42,857 bases of DNA, from positions 1-42,857 of IMG/VR virus record IMGVR_UViG_3300020462_000013; one strand, given 5' to 3'. A model generated the notes under the pieces. The model ran no database searches, had not been told where the DNA came from, and worked only from the letters and a program-made list of their open reading frames with translations. How positions within the stretch are numbered: position 1 is the first letter of the stretch; the number at the start of each line of letters is the position of its first letter. This DNA comes from a virus. The position numbers and the translations under genes were made by a program. This document shows, piece by piece, positions 1-9,600 of the stretch.

Positions 1-2
1 GT

Positions 3-188
3 GTATTTGAGGATGAGAAGATGAAGTATCCTTGGTTTGCACCTAAGATGCAAGTCTTTGAATCTGGTGCAGTACAAGATATGTGTGGTGAGGATGTCTC
101 ATTCTGTTTAGATGCTATTGAAGCTGGATTTGATATTTGGTGTGATCCACGTATTAGAGTGGGTCATGAGAAGACACGAGTTATTTGA
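3..188 (+). CDS. Probable glycosyltransferase, C-terminal fragment (5' partial)
   Basis: An open frame enters from the left edge and ends at TGA 186-188, giving the last 61 residues of a protein. The segment with CGEDVSFCLDAIEAGF followed by IWCDPRIRVGHEK resembles the end of phage GT-A-fold glycosyltransferases. There an acidic ED pair begins a helix, and a DP..RVGH segment carries the metal- or donor-binding histidine. If so, it would transfer a sugar from a nucleotide donor to DNA or a virion protein. The catalytic N-terminal half lies outside the window, so the substrate cannot be inferred. It is followed after 13 nt by a small gene with a strong ribosome binding site. The reading frame is secure, the family assignment is moderate. 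Confidence 0.55.
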   Translation, partial: VFEDEKMKYPWFAPKMQVFESGAVQDMCGEDVSFCLDAIEAGFDIWCDPRIRVGHEKTRVI

Positions 189-201
189 TTAGGAGGTTAT
201 T

Positions 202-348
202 ATGGCAAAAGTAAAAAGGTCACTGATGGGTACAGCATTCATTGAATCTATTCCCAAGAAAACACGACAAGGTTCAGGGCAGCACACAAAGTATGCTGCA
301 ACTAGCAGTAACAAAGCAAAGAAGCGTTATAGAGGACAAGGACGCTAA
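202..348 (+). CDS. Small basic protein of unknown function (48 aa)
   Basis: The frame runs from ATG 202 to TAA 346-348 and encodes 48 residues. It starts MAKVKRSLMGTAF and ends KKRYRGQGR. AGGAGG at 191-196, five bases before the ATG, is the strongest Shine-Dalgarno sequence in the window and fixes the start. The protein is rich in Lys and Arg, has no cysteine or membrane segment, and looks disordered with a nucleic-acid-binding charge pattern. I recall similar very short basic proteins in T4-like cyanophages, but no function is known to me. A hairpin terminator follows 13 nt after the stop, so it is probably the last gene of the upstream transcription unit. Confidence 0.8.
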   Translation: MAKVKRSLMGTAFIESIPKKTRQGSGQHTKYAATSSNKAKKRYRGQGR

Positions 349-360
349 TATTCAGAGAGG

Positions 361-386
361 GGGTGCCTAACAGGTGCCCTTTTTTT
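361..386 (+). terminator. Rho-independent terminator
   Basis: GGGTGCCT (361-368) and AGGTGCCC (372-379) can form an 8-bp stem with two G-U pairs around a 3-nt loop. Seven T residues (380-386) follow directly. It sits 13 nt after the 48-residue gene and is the only clear intrinsic terminator seen in the window. Confidence 0.75.
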
Positions 387-390
387 GTGT

Positions 391-396
391 TATAAT
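391..396 (+). promoter_or_regulatory. Possible -10 element (TATAAT)
   Basis: A perfect TATAAT hexamer lies between the terminator and the 226-residue gene, 29 nt before its ATG. No convincing -35 hexamer is visible 16-18 nt upstream and the site overlaps the terminator tail. The evidence is therefore only the hexamer and its position. It could serve host RNA polymerase. Confidence 0.3.
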
Positions 397-425
397 TAGA
401 ATCAGCGCGGAAAATCTCTTTCTCT

Positions 426-1106
426 ATGTCTTGTTTGATTACTAACTTACCTTCTACTGAGGTATGGGTGCGAAAAGAATACCTAACAGATCACACATCT
501 GGTTGGGGTGAATTTGAAAAAGGTGTATGGGTATCTGCTAAATCTATTCCTGGTCGTGCATTTTATTTTGAAACTTATCTACCAGAATATGGTGCAATGT
601 ATGATAAATTACCTATCAGTGCATTCTTAGCAGAGCCCAAAACACCTGATCCTGATATGAACCTACGTAATTTACAATTTTGGAATTGTATGGATTATGG
701 GGTAGTTGCTGTTCAGAAGCAGTTTATTGGGTCAATGGATTATGAAGTTTATACACGTGATTATGGTACAATGAAAGGTACATATGTTTGTACATTAGAT
801 AACTATCATCAAGATCCTGATACAGTAGATTATAGTTGTTCAGAAAATCCAGCAGAACATAAGTCGCATAATCTAATTGAATTAGAGAATGGTCAGTATT
901 GTTTATATCCTAACAATAGAACACGTATCTATGATAACAGTTTGACACCAGAAAAACCCAAAACACCTGACTTCAAGGTATCTACTGAATATTATCAAGT
1001 TGAGAATGGTTATGATAGAGATGGATTAGGTGATCAGGATTCTTATTTCTGGAAAACTACAAAGGATAGAAAAAGTGAATTGGATGATCTTTTAGATCCC
1101 CTTTAA
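426..1106 (+). CDS. Conserved phage protein of unknown function (226 aa)
   Basis: The product is a 226-residue soluble acidic protein. It is rich in Tyr, Asp and Asn, with no signal peptide, membrane segment or recognisable catalytic motif. It begins MSCLITNLPSTEVWVRKEYL and contains a segment typical of a folded beta-rich domain (SIPGRAFYFETYLPEYGAMYDKLP, about residues 40-63). The start at ATG 426 follows a pyrimidine-rich stretch without a clear Shine-Dalgarno sequence. The gene lies between a terminator and the late promoter of gene 25. I believe similar proteins sit near gene 25 in T4-like cyanophages, but I know no role. A structural or accessory assembly role is possible from context only. 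Confidence 0.8.
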   Translation: MSCLITNLPSTEVWVRKEYLTDHTSGWGEFEKGVWVSAKSIPGRAFYFETYLPEYGAMYDKLPISAFLAEPKTPDPDMNLRNLQFWNCMDYGVVAVQKQFIGSMDYEVYTRDYGTMKGTYVCTLDNYHQDPDTVDYSCSENPAEHKSHNLIELENGQYCLYPNNRTRIYDNSLTPEKPKTPDFKVSTEYYQVENGYDRDGLGDQDSYFWKTTKDRKSELDDLLDPL

Positions 1107-1123
1107 AAAATATGAAAAACCCC

Positions 1124-1131
1124 TATAAATA
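1124..1131 (+). promoter_or_regulatory. T4-type late promoter, TATAAATA
   Basis: This is an exact match to the T4 late promoter TATAAATA, which is read by host core polymerase with gp55 and gp33. It lies 22 nt before the gene 25 start in a 47-nt intergenic gap, and is the likely start of the 25-6-7 operon. Confidence 0.8.
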
Positions 1132-1153
1132 AAGACACATCCTAGTGTAGATA

Positions 1154-1555
1154 ATGCCTGTTCAAAGGGTAAGTAAACCATTTAAAGATATAAGTGCGAC
1201 GTTTCAAACAAACCCTTTGAACAATGATTTGATTGGTTTGAAGAATGAGAATGCTATTTCACGTGCAATACGTAATTTAGTTCTTACAGTACCAGGTGAG
1301 AAACCATTTCAACCTGATTTGGGTTCAGAAGTATATGATTCATTGTTTGAGAATATTGATAGTTTAACAGCATCTAGTATTCAACAACAAATTGAAAATA
1401 CTATCATTAAATATGAACCTAGGGTTGATTTAATTAGAGTTGGTGTGAAAGCTAATTCTGATAATAATTCATTTGATGTTCTGATAAATTATGAAATCAT
1501 TGGAATTGAAGCATCAACACAAACATTAAGTTTCGCATTAGAGCTCACTAGGTAA
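1154..1555 (+). CDS. 25: Baseplate wedge subunit gp25
   Basis: The 133 residues match T4 gp25 (132 aa) in length. gp25 is the lysozyme-like-fold wedge protein that helps bind the sheath to the baseplate. Conserved segments are NAISRAIRNLVLTVPGEKPF (residues about 36-55), the P-x-x-G turn after it, and LFENIDSLT...YEPRVDLIRVGV (about 66-100). These parallel T4 LFENMTPLT...NYEPRIDKLAVNV. It is the first gene after the TATAAATA promoter and ends 1 nt before gene 6. In T4, gene 25 lies apart from gene 6, whereas here the two are adjacent, an arrangement I associate with cyanophages. No strong Shine-Dalgarno sequence precedes the start. Confidence 0.93.
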   Translation: MPVQRVSKPFKDISATFQTNPLNNDLIGLKNENAISRAIRNLVLTVPGEKPFQPDLGSEVYDSLFENIDSLTASSIQQQIENTIIKYEPRVDLIRVGVKANSDNNSFDVLINYEIIGIEASTQTLSFALELTR

Positions 1556-1556
1556 G

Positions 1557-3626
1557 ATGCCTTTAGTCAATTTTAGCAATTTAGATTTCGAGGAAATCAA
1601 AACATCATTGAAGGATTACCTTCGTGCGAATTCAAACTTTACTGATTATGATTTTGAAGGTTCTAACCTATCAACAATAATTGACCTGTTAGCATATAAT
1701 ACATACATCAGTTCTTATAATGCTAATATGGTGACCAATGAGGTCTTCATTGATAGTGCTACATTACGAGAGAACATTGTATCACTAGCAAAGAACATTG
1801 GTTATACACCAAGACCAAGAAGGGCAGCAAAAGCAACTGTATCCTTTGCTGTGGATGTATCTGGTACAACAACTGTTGCTGTTACCTTAAAGAAAGGTAT
1901 TGTTGCTGTATCTGGTGCAACATATGGTTCTACATCATTTACATTCTCAATACCAGAAGATATTACAGTAGGTGTTGATGATGAAGGATTAGCAACCTTT
2001 GATTCTATTGAAGTTTATGAAGGGACATATATTCAACAAAGTTTTAATGTCAGTTCACGTACTCCTAATCAAAAGTATGTGCTGACTAATAATGGTATTG
2101 ATACTAATTTAATTAGAGTGAGTGTTAAAAATTCACCCACCTCTTCTATTGTAAGAGAATATAAAGAATCAAAAGGTCTTTTTGAAATTGATGGTACATC
2201 ACCCATTTATTTCTTACAAGAAGTAGAGAATGAAAGATATGAGATTTTATTTGGTGATGGTATCTTTGGTTTACCAGTACAAGAACCAAATGTTATTGAA
2301 GTAGGTTATATTGTATCAAATGGTATAGAAGGTAATAGTATTTCACGATTGTCATATGCAGGACAGTTAGTGAATAATAATGGTGCTTCTATTACTGATA
2401 ATATTACTGGTTTGTTTGTAGACCAACAAAGTTTTGGTGGTGCTGATATTGAAAGTATAGACTCTATTAAGAAGTTTGCACCACAAATCTATGCATCACA
2501 AAACAGAGTAGTGACAGCAGTAGATTATGAGGCAATGATTCCTAAGATTTATCCAGAAGCAGAATCAGTATCTGCCTTTGGTGGTGAGGAATTAACACCT
2601 CCCAAATATGGAAAAGTAATGGTTAGTGTAAAACCCATTAATGGTGTTTATCTTTCATTGAATATAAAGAATGATATTAAGCGTCAATTAAAGAAATATG
2701 CAGTTGCTGGTATCATTCCAGAGATTGTTGACCTGAAATACCTTTATGTAGAGACTAATTCATATGTTTACTACAATGAAAATCAAGCACCTAGTGCATC
2801 TGCTGTAATTGGTCTGTGTAGAAACAATATCAATTCTTATGCAGACTCAACAGAACTGAATAAGTTTGGTGCTAGATTCAAGTACAGTAAATATCAAAAT
2901 GTATTAGATAACAGTCATACATCTGTTACATCCAATATCACCACTGTGAATATGCGTAGAGACTTACAGGTGGTATTGAATACATTTGCAGAGTATGAGA
3001 TTTGTTTTGGTAATAGATTCCATATTAAGAACCATGGTCATGGCACTCATGGTGGTGAGATTGGATTTAATATTAAATCATCTGGATTTAAAGTTGCTGG
3101 TATCTCTGATACAGTTTACTTGGGTGATAGTCCTAATCAAGACTTGAAGGCAGGCACTGTCTTTATGTTTAAACTGAATTCTGAAACAGAATATGTTATT
3201 GTCAAGCAAGATGTTGGCACAATTGATTATGTCAAAGGTGAAATTATGTTGTCACCAATTAACATTATTTCTACCATAGTAAATAGAGGTGAGTCACTCA
3301 TTGAAATTTCTGCTACTCCTTATTCAAATGATGTAATTGGAAAACAAGATTTATATCTTCAACTTGACACTTCTAATGTGTTTATCAATGCTGTAACAGA
3401 TGAAATTGCATCTGGTGATGATATCTCTGGAAGTAACTACATTGTTTCCTCCTCTTATTCAAATGGAAAACTTATCAGGGGTAAAGCAGTGTTAGCACTT
3501 GAACCTTCTACAACAGTGGAAGCATCAACTACAAGCACACCAGTTGTTCCAGCAACTCAGACAGTCAATGTAACCACTGGAATGAATGGTTCAACTACAT
3601 CAACTCAAAATACATATTCTTATTAA
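1557..3626 (+). CDS. 6: Baseplate wedge subunit gp6
   Basis: The product has 689 residues against 660 in T4 gp6, the protein that forms the continuous inner ring of the baseplate wedges. The N-terminus (NLDFEEIKTSLKDYLRANS, then FEGSNLSTIIDLLAYNTYI and an ATLRENIVSLAKNIGYTPRPR segment, to about residue 90) is the hallmark of the gp6/gpJ baseplate family. The middle part contains the GDGIFGLPV and SAFGGEELTPPKYGKVMVSVKP segments expected of the family (about 235-360). An unusual histidine cluster occurs at H489, H493, H495 and H498. The last 40 residues are a Thr/Ser-rich tail. It is translated between genes 25 and 7 with gaps of 1 and 3 nt, so translation is probably coupled. Confidence 0.92.
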   Translation: MPLVNFSNLDFEEIKTSLKDYLRANSNFTDYDFEGSNLSTIIDLLAYNTYISSYNANMVTNEVFIDSATLRENIVSLAKNIGYTPRPRRAAKATVSFAVDVSGTTTVAVTLKKGIVAVSGATYGSTSFTFSIPEDITVGVDDEGLATFDSIEVYEGTYIQQSFNVSSRTPNQKYVLTNNGIDTNLIRVSVKNSPTSSIVREYKESKGLFEIDGTSPIYFLQEVENERYEILFGDGIFGLPVQEPNVIEVGYIVSNGIEGNSISRLSYAGQLVNNNGASITDNITGLFVDQQSFGGADIESIDSIKKFAPQIYASQNRVVTAVDYEAMIPKIYPEAESVSAFGGEELTPPKYGKVMVSVKPINGVYLSLNIKNDIKRQLKKYAVAGIIPEIVDLKYLYVETNSYVYYNENQAPSASAVIGLCRNNINSYADSTELNKFGARFKYSKYQNVLDNSHTSVTSNITTVNMRRDLQVVLNTFAEYEICFGNRFHIKNHGHGTHGGEIGFNIKSSGFKVAGISDTVYLGDSPNQDLKAGTVFMFKLNSETEYVIVKQDVGTIDYVKGEIMLSPINIISTIVNRGESLIEISATPYSNDVIGKQDLYLQLDTSNVFINAVTDEIASGDDISGSNYIVSSSYSNGKLIRGKAVLALEPSTTVEASTTSTPVVPATQTVNVTTGMNGSTTSTQNTYSY

Positions 3627-3629
3627 GAA

Positions 3630-6600
3630 ATGGCGGTAGATAGAGTACAACTTCAGGATGTCATTGCATCCCAAATCCCTACTTATGTAAGGGATGACTT
3701 TCCTTTACTTGTTGATTTTTTAGAAGAATATTATATTGCACAAGAGACACAAGGTGCTACTCTTGATTTGATTGAAAATCTTGATAAGTATGTCAAGGTA
3801 GATCAACTTGCTAATTTAAAAACAGAAACTCTTCTTGCTGAAGATTTAGATGTTGATGATACTACAATTACTCTATCATCTGAAACTAATTTTACATATG
3901 GATTTCCAGATGAGAATGGATTGATTCTAATTGATGATGAGATTATTAAGTATGGGACTAGAACTGATACAACCTTTGAGGACTGTGTAAGAGGGTTCAG
4001 TGGTGTCACACAATACATAGACACACTAATTCCTGATAAGCAGGTATTTAAGCAATCTAATAGTGCAGAACACACTACTGGTGCTACTGTAAAGAATTTA
4101 AGCATCTTATTCTTACAAGAATTCTTTACAAAATTAAAAACACAAATCACACCAGGATTTGAGAATAGAACTCTTGCTGATACATTAAACCAGAAAAACT
4201 TTATAAAGTCAGCAGATACTTTCTACAAAGCAAAAGGCACTGATGAATCATTCAAGATTCTATTCAAGGCAATCTATGGTGTAGATGTTGATATTCTCAA
4301 ACCAAATAATTTTTTAACAAGACCATCTGATGCTTCTTACATTGTAAGTCAAGATTATGTAATTGAAGGTTATGTTGGAGATATTGAAGAATTAAAGAAT
4401 AGAACCATCTTCCAAAATGCAACTGGTGCCAGAGGCACTGTGAATAAAGTTGAGAAGTTAAATGTAGATGGTGACTTTTGGCAAATTTCTATTGATACTG
4501 GATATCAACGTGACATTGATGTTGATGGAACAATCTATGGAAAGTTTGAACCAAATTCAAAGACAAAACTTCTGAATAATGTAGGTGTTGGTGCTACTAT
4601 CTTAGATGTAGACTCAACAATTGATTTTGCATCTTCTGGTAGTTTATCAATCATTGATGATAATGGTGATGAGCAATTTCTTTCATATACTGATAAAAAT
4701 CTCACACAGTTTATTGGTGTAACTACCACCACCACAACAATCTCAAAGAAAACTGACATTAGAGAGAATGATTATTCATATGCCAATATTGGAGTTGGAA
4801 CTGATAATCAAGTAAGATTTAGAATTCTCTCAACACTCAAAAATATTGAATACCTTGAAGATAACTTTGGTTTCAGTAAGGGTGATAGAATTACACTCAA
4901 AACTATTGGTGTAGAAGATGATACAATCAAGTCAGATTGGTTCTATAATGTTAAATCCAAACTTGATGTAAAATCAATTGAAGTAAGTAATGCCACTAGC
5001 AACATTTACAGAATTGTATTTTATGAGGATCATGACTTAGTAGTCAATTATGGTGTTGTTTTAACTAACCTTGACCTTAACACCACCATAACTGGTGTAG
5101 TTGATAATGTTGAGAAGACTAACTGCCTGAATGTAAGATTTTCAGGGACAATTCCTGTTGCAACATTAGGACAAAGATTTAGTCTTGAAAATCAAGTATT
5201 GAAGGGCAATTCATCTGAACTACCTTCAATCACTACAATCAATGCCAATGTTCTGAATACTTACATCAAACAAGATAAGTATTTGATTGCGTCTAATAGT
5301 ATTCCAAACTATGAAGATGAAATTAGAAGTGATGATAAAGTAGTATCATTTACTGGTTCAGCAGATGGTGATGGTACAATCACTCTCTCTATCAATCAAG
5401 ACCATGGTTTCTTTAATGGTGATGCTGTTTATTATAAGGGTTCAACCACCACAACCACCACATCTATTGATGGTGGAACATTTGTAGACACCACCACAAG
5501 TAAGTTTACAAATGTAGAAGAGGGTGTATACTTTGTTTATAGAAAAGATGCTTTCTCAATTCAACTTGCAAATAGTAAGTCAGAATTGTATGAAGGCAAA
5601 TTTATCACACCAACTGGTAGTGTAACAGATAACACGTTTACTTACTACCCCTTCTATGAGAAACCACTTACAGGACAGAAATTATTCAGAGAAGTAACTG
5701 ACATTGTTCAAGAGGCAGGAACCTTCCCAACAAAACCTGGTAAAACTGGTATCTTGCTTAATGGTGTAGAGATTGAAAATTATAAGTCAGATGATGTTAT
5801 CTATTATGGTAACATTGAATCATTTGAAGTAACAAGTCCTGGTAAAGGATATGATATTATCAATCCACCAATTCTGACCATCTCTGATGGTTCAGGTTCA
5901 GGTGCTAGCGGTATTGTACAAGTATCTGGTGAGTTAACAGATTTAAGAATCACAAATCCTGGATTTGATTTTGTTGAAACACCAAAAGTAACTATTGAGG
6001 GTGGTAGTCCAACTAGACCAGCAGTTGTTGGTGCCAATTTAAAAAAGGTTGAACATAAGGTTCCTTTTAATGCTGGTATCAATCTTAATAATCTTGATGG
6101 TGGTGTAAGTATTGTAAATGATATCATTGGTTTCTCTACATTCCACAATTTAAGAGAAAATGAGCAAATCATATATGACCCCAACACTTCTCCTGTTGCT
6201 GGATTAGGAACAAATCAAACATATTTTGCTAGACTTATTAGTGATACACAAATTAAACTTCACTCTTCATTCAGTGAGTGTATTGCTGGAATCAATACTG
6301 TTTCTATCAATGGATTTGGTAATGGACAGCAATCATTCTCCTCTGTTGATAGAAAACAAGTAGTAAGTAGTCTGGTTATTTCAGACCCTGGTTCTGGTTA
6401 TAAAAACCAAGAGACAAAGATATCTGGTTTAAGCACATCACTTAATACACTTACTGTAAACTCCCATGGTTACAGTACAGAAGAGAAGGTTAGATATTGT
6501 GATAATGGTTCTGATCTTGTAGGTGGATTGAGCACTACCACAAATTATATTGTAAAGAATATTGATACTAATACTATTCAACTATTTTCTGATCTTACAA

Positions 6601-9600
6601 ACTTATCAAGAAATATTCCTGTTGATATTGAGTCAGATGGTGGTGGCTGCTTTAATTACATACCAATCACTGTTACAATTGAAGGTTTAGTTGGTGTTGG
6701 TTCCTTTGGTCATAATACAACTTGCACAGTACAACCTATTTTTAGAGGAAGCATTACTGGTGCTGATGTTCTTGAATCTGGTGTTGGTTATGGTTCATCT
6801 GAAATCTTTAACTTTGACAGAAAACCAAATGTCACTCTTGATAGTGGCACAGGTGCTCAACTCCAACCAATTGTTGAGAATGGTTCTATAACAGAGGTTG
6901 TTGTAAGAAATGGTGGAAGTGGATACAACAGTCCTCCTGACCTGACTGTGACTCTTGGCAGTTACTGCAAACTCACACCTGTTGTTGAGAATGGTTCTAT
7001 TAAGTCAGTTATTGTAACAGCAGGTGGTATCAATTATAGAAATGATTCACTTATCATAGTAACTCCTGCTGGTCAGGAAGGTGCGATTGCTGGTAACATT
7101 AACCAATGGACAATTAATAAGTTTGAACAGAAGTTTGCAAAACTGACTGATGATGATTGTATCATTACAGAAGGTTCTATTGACAACACATTACAGTTGG
7201 CACACCTTTATGCTCCTAGGAACATAAGGTCAGTTAGATATGGCAATAAGTCAAATCTTGAAGCACAATACCAATATCCTGACCTTTACATAGAACAGGG
7301 GATTGAGGTAGATAGTAAGTATCACTCTCCTATCATTGGATGGTCTTATTGTGGTTCTCCCATTTATGGTCCTTATGGATATGAGACACCAGATGGTGGT
7401 GCTGTTAAAAGAATGATATCTGGTTATGAATTAGAGGCAGGTCCAAATAGACCACCCCTCAATTTATACCCCTTGGGTTTCTTTGTTCAAGACTATGTTT
7501 TCAGAGGAACAGGTGACCTTAATGAAAGTAATGGTAGATTCTGTGTCACACCTGAATTTCCAAAAGGAAGATTCTGTTACTTCACAACTATAAGAAAAAA
7601 CACTGATAGTGGTGGTCCTTTCAATAACTTGAAGAGACCTGTATTCCCATACTTGATTGGTAATACATTCCAACACAAACCAAATGATTTTAACTTTAAA
7701 AAATTATCAAATCATGTTGATTATGATTTAGTATCAAATGATTGGAGAAGAATTACATCACCTTACAAGATTAACACAAACTATGGTGGATATGATTATA
7801 TTTTCAGTTCAAATGATGTAAAAGAACAAGTTATTGAAGTAACTGGAATTTCCAAGGGAAGTGTTGATAATGTTGGCATCTTTACTGGTGGTGTAAACTA
7901 TAAGGTAAATGAAAAAGTTGTATTCAAAGGTGACACTAATGGAAAGGCAGCAAGAGGTGTAATTGAAAAGATTGATGGTAAGAAGGTAAAGAATGTAAAT
8001 ATCCAAACTCAACAATTTGTCAATATTGAGTTTCTTAATGTTGGTGTTGCCAATAAGTTTGTTGGATTCTTAACAGCACCTCATAATCTTGTAGATAATA
8101 CAAGATTGAAGATTGATGGTCTGTCTGATTACTTTGCTGGATTTGACAAGACATATAACATTGGAATCAACAGTGGTTCATATGTTCTTCTTGATGATGT
8201 TGATACATCAGCAAACACTGGTATTGTAACTTATTTCAGTGTTGGTGGTGCTTTCCAGTATCCATTCATGAGACCCAATGATATTGTTTCTATTGAGTCA
8301 GAGAAAGTAAAAATTCTCAATAGTGACCCTCTTAATAATAGAGTAAGGGTACTAAGAGCACAGCAGGGCACAGTAGGTGCTTCTCATACAGGCAATGTAA
8401 GTCTATTCCAAGACCCAAGGTCATTTGCCATTGAAGTTGGCACATTAAAGACTACAAAACTTTTAAAGACAAATACTGAATTTTACTTTGACCCAAGTGA
8501 ATCATTAGGTATTGGAACTGAAACAACCATTGGTGCTGGCAATACCATCAACTTCTCCAATCCTGGTGCTGGTATTACAAACATATTTGTACAGAACCAA
8601 CATATCTATCTACCCAATCATACATTTAAAATTAATGACAATGTTACTTACCACACCAATGGTGGTAACTCAATCCAAGTGTATAATGGAAAGACTGGTG
8701 TAGCATATACCACTCTTGAAAGTTATACTCCATTATATGTTGCTCCAATAGATAGAAACTTTATTGGTATCTCATCTGTTAAGATTGGTCTCACAACAAC
8801 AGGTTATGTGGGTCTTGGTTCAACAGCAGATGTTGGACTGTTCTATTTTACAAACCTAGGAACTAATGTTTATCATAGTTTTAAAACCAACTTTGATAAT
8901 GTAGTCACAGCAAAGGCAGAAAGAACAAATGTAACTGTTTCAACAGCGAGTTCACATGGTTTGTTTGTCAATGATAATGTTGTTTTTAGTCTTAATCCAA
9001 AAAACCAAAGAACAATTACTGTAAAATATGATGATTTCAATAGAAGAATTGTATTTGACCCACAGACATTTGTAGCAGGTAATGTTGACGTACAAGATAA
9101 TACAATTGGTTTTACCACTGGATTCTTTAAGACTGGTGATAAAGTAATTCACACATCCAGTTCAGTGTCTGGTGGTTTGGTGAATGAAAAGATGTACTAT
9201 GTTGTAGTTCATTCCCCAGATAGAATTAAGTTAGTTGAAGAGAAGTATCAATTGGATGAACTCTCTCCCAATTTTATTGACATCACATCTGCTGGTCAGG
9301 GAACATTATCAAAAATTAATCCAGTTGTCTCTGCTGATTCAAATATCAAATTTGACCTTTCTGACCCCTCATTGTCATTCACATCCAACTCCATTAAGTA
9401 TCCTGCTTTCAAGATGGAGATATTCAATGATGCTCTTCTCATCAATCAATATCTGTCCTCTGGTGTTGATGCTGATTTTAATGTCAAAACGAAAGGCATT
9501 GTTGGAACAGATGGTGAACTGACTATTGATGTAAAAGATATTCCATTTTCTTTATACTATAAGTTCAGCAATGTCAATCAATCTTTTGTAACACAAGAAA

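Noticed and set aside
3624-3640. Possible split or frameshift between gp6 and the giant gene
   Set aside because: The gp6 stop and new ATG are 3 nt apart in a normal operon junction, and the downstream N-terminus is a proper gp7-like start.
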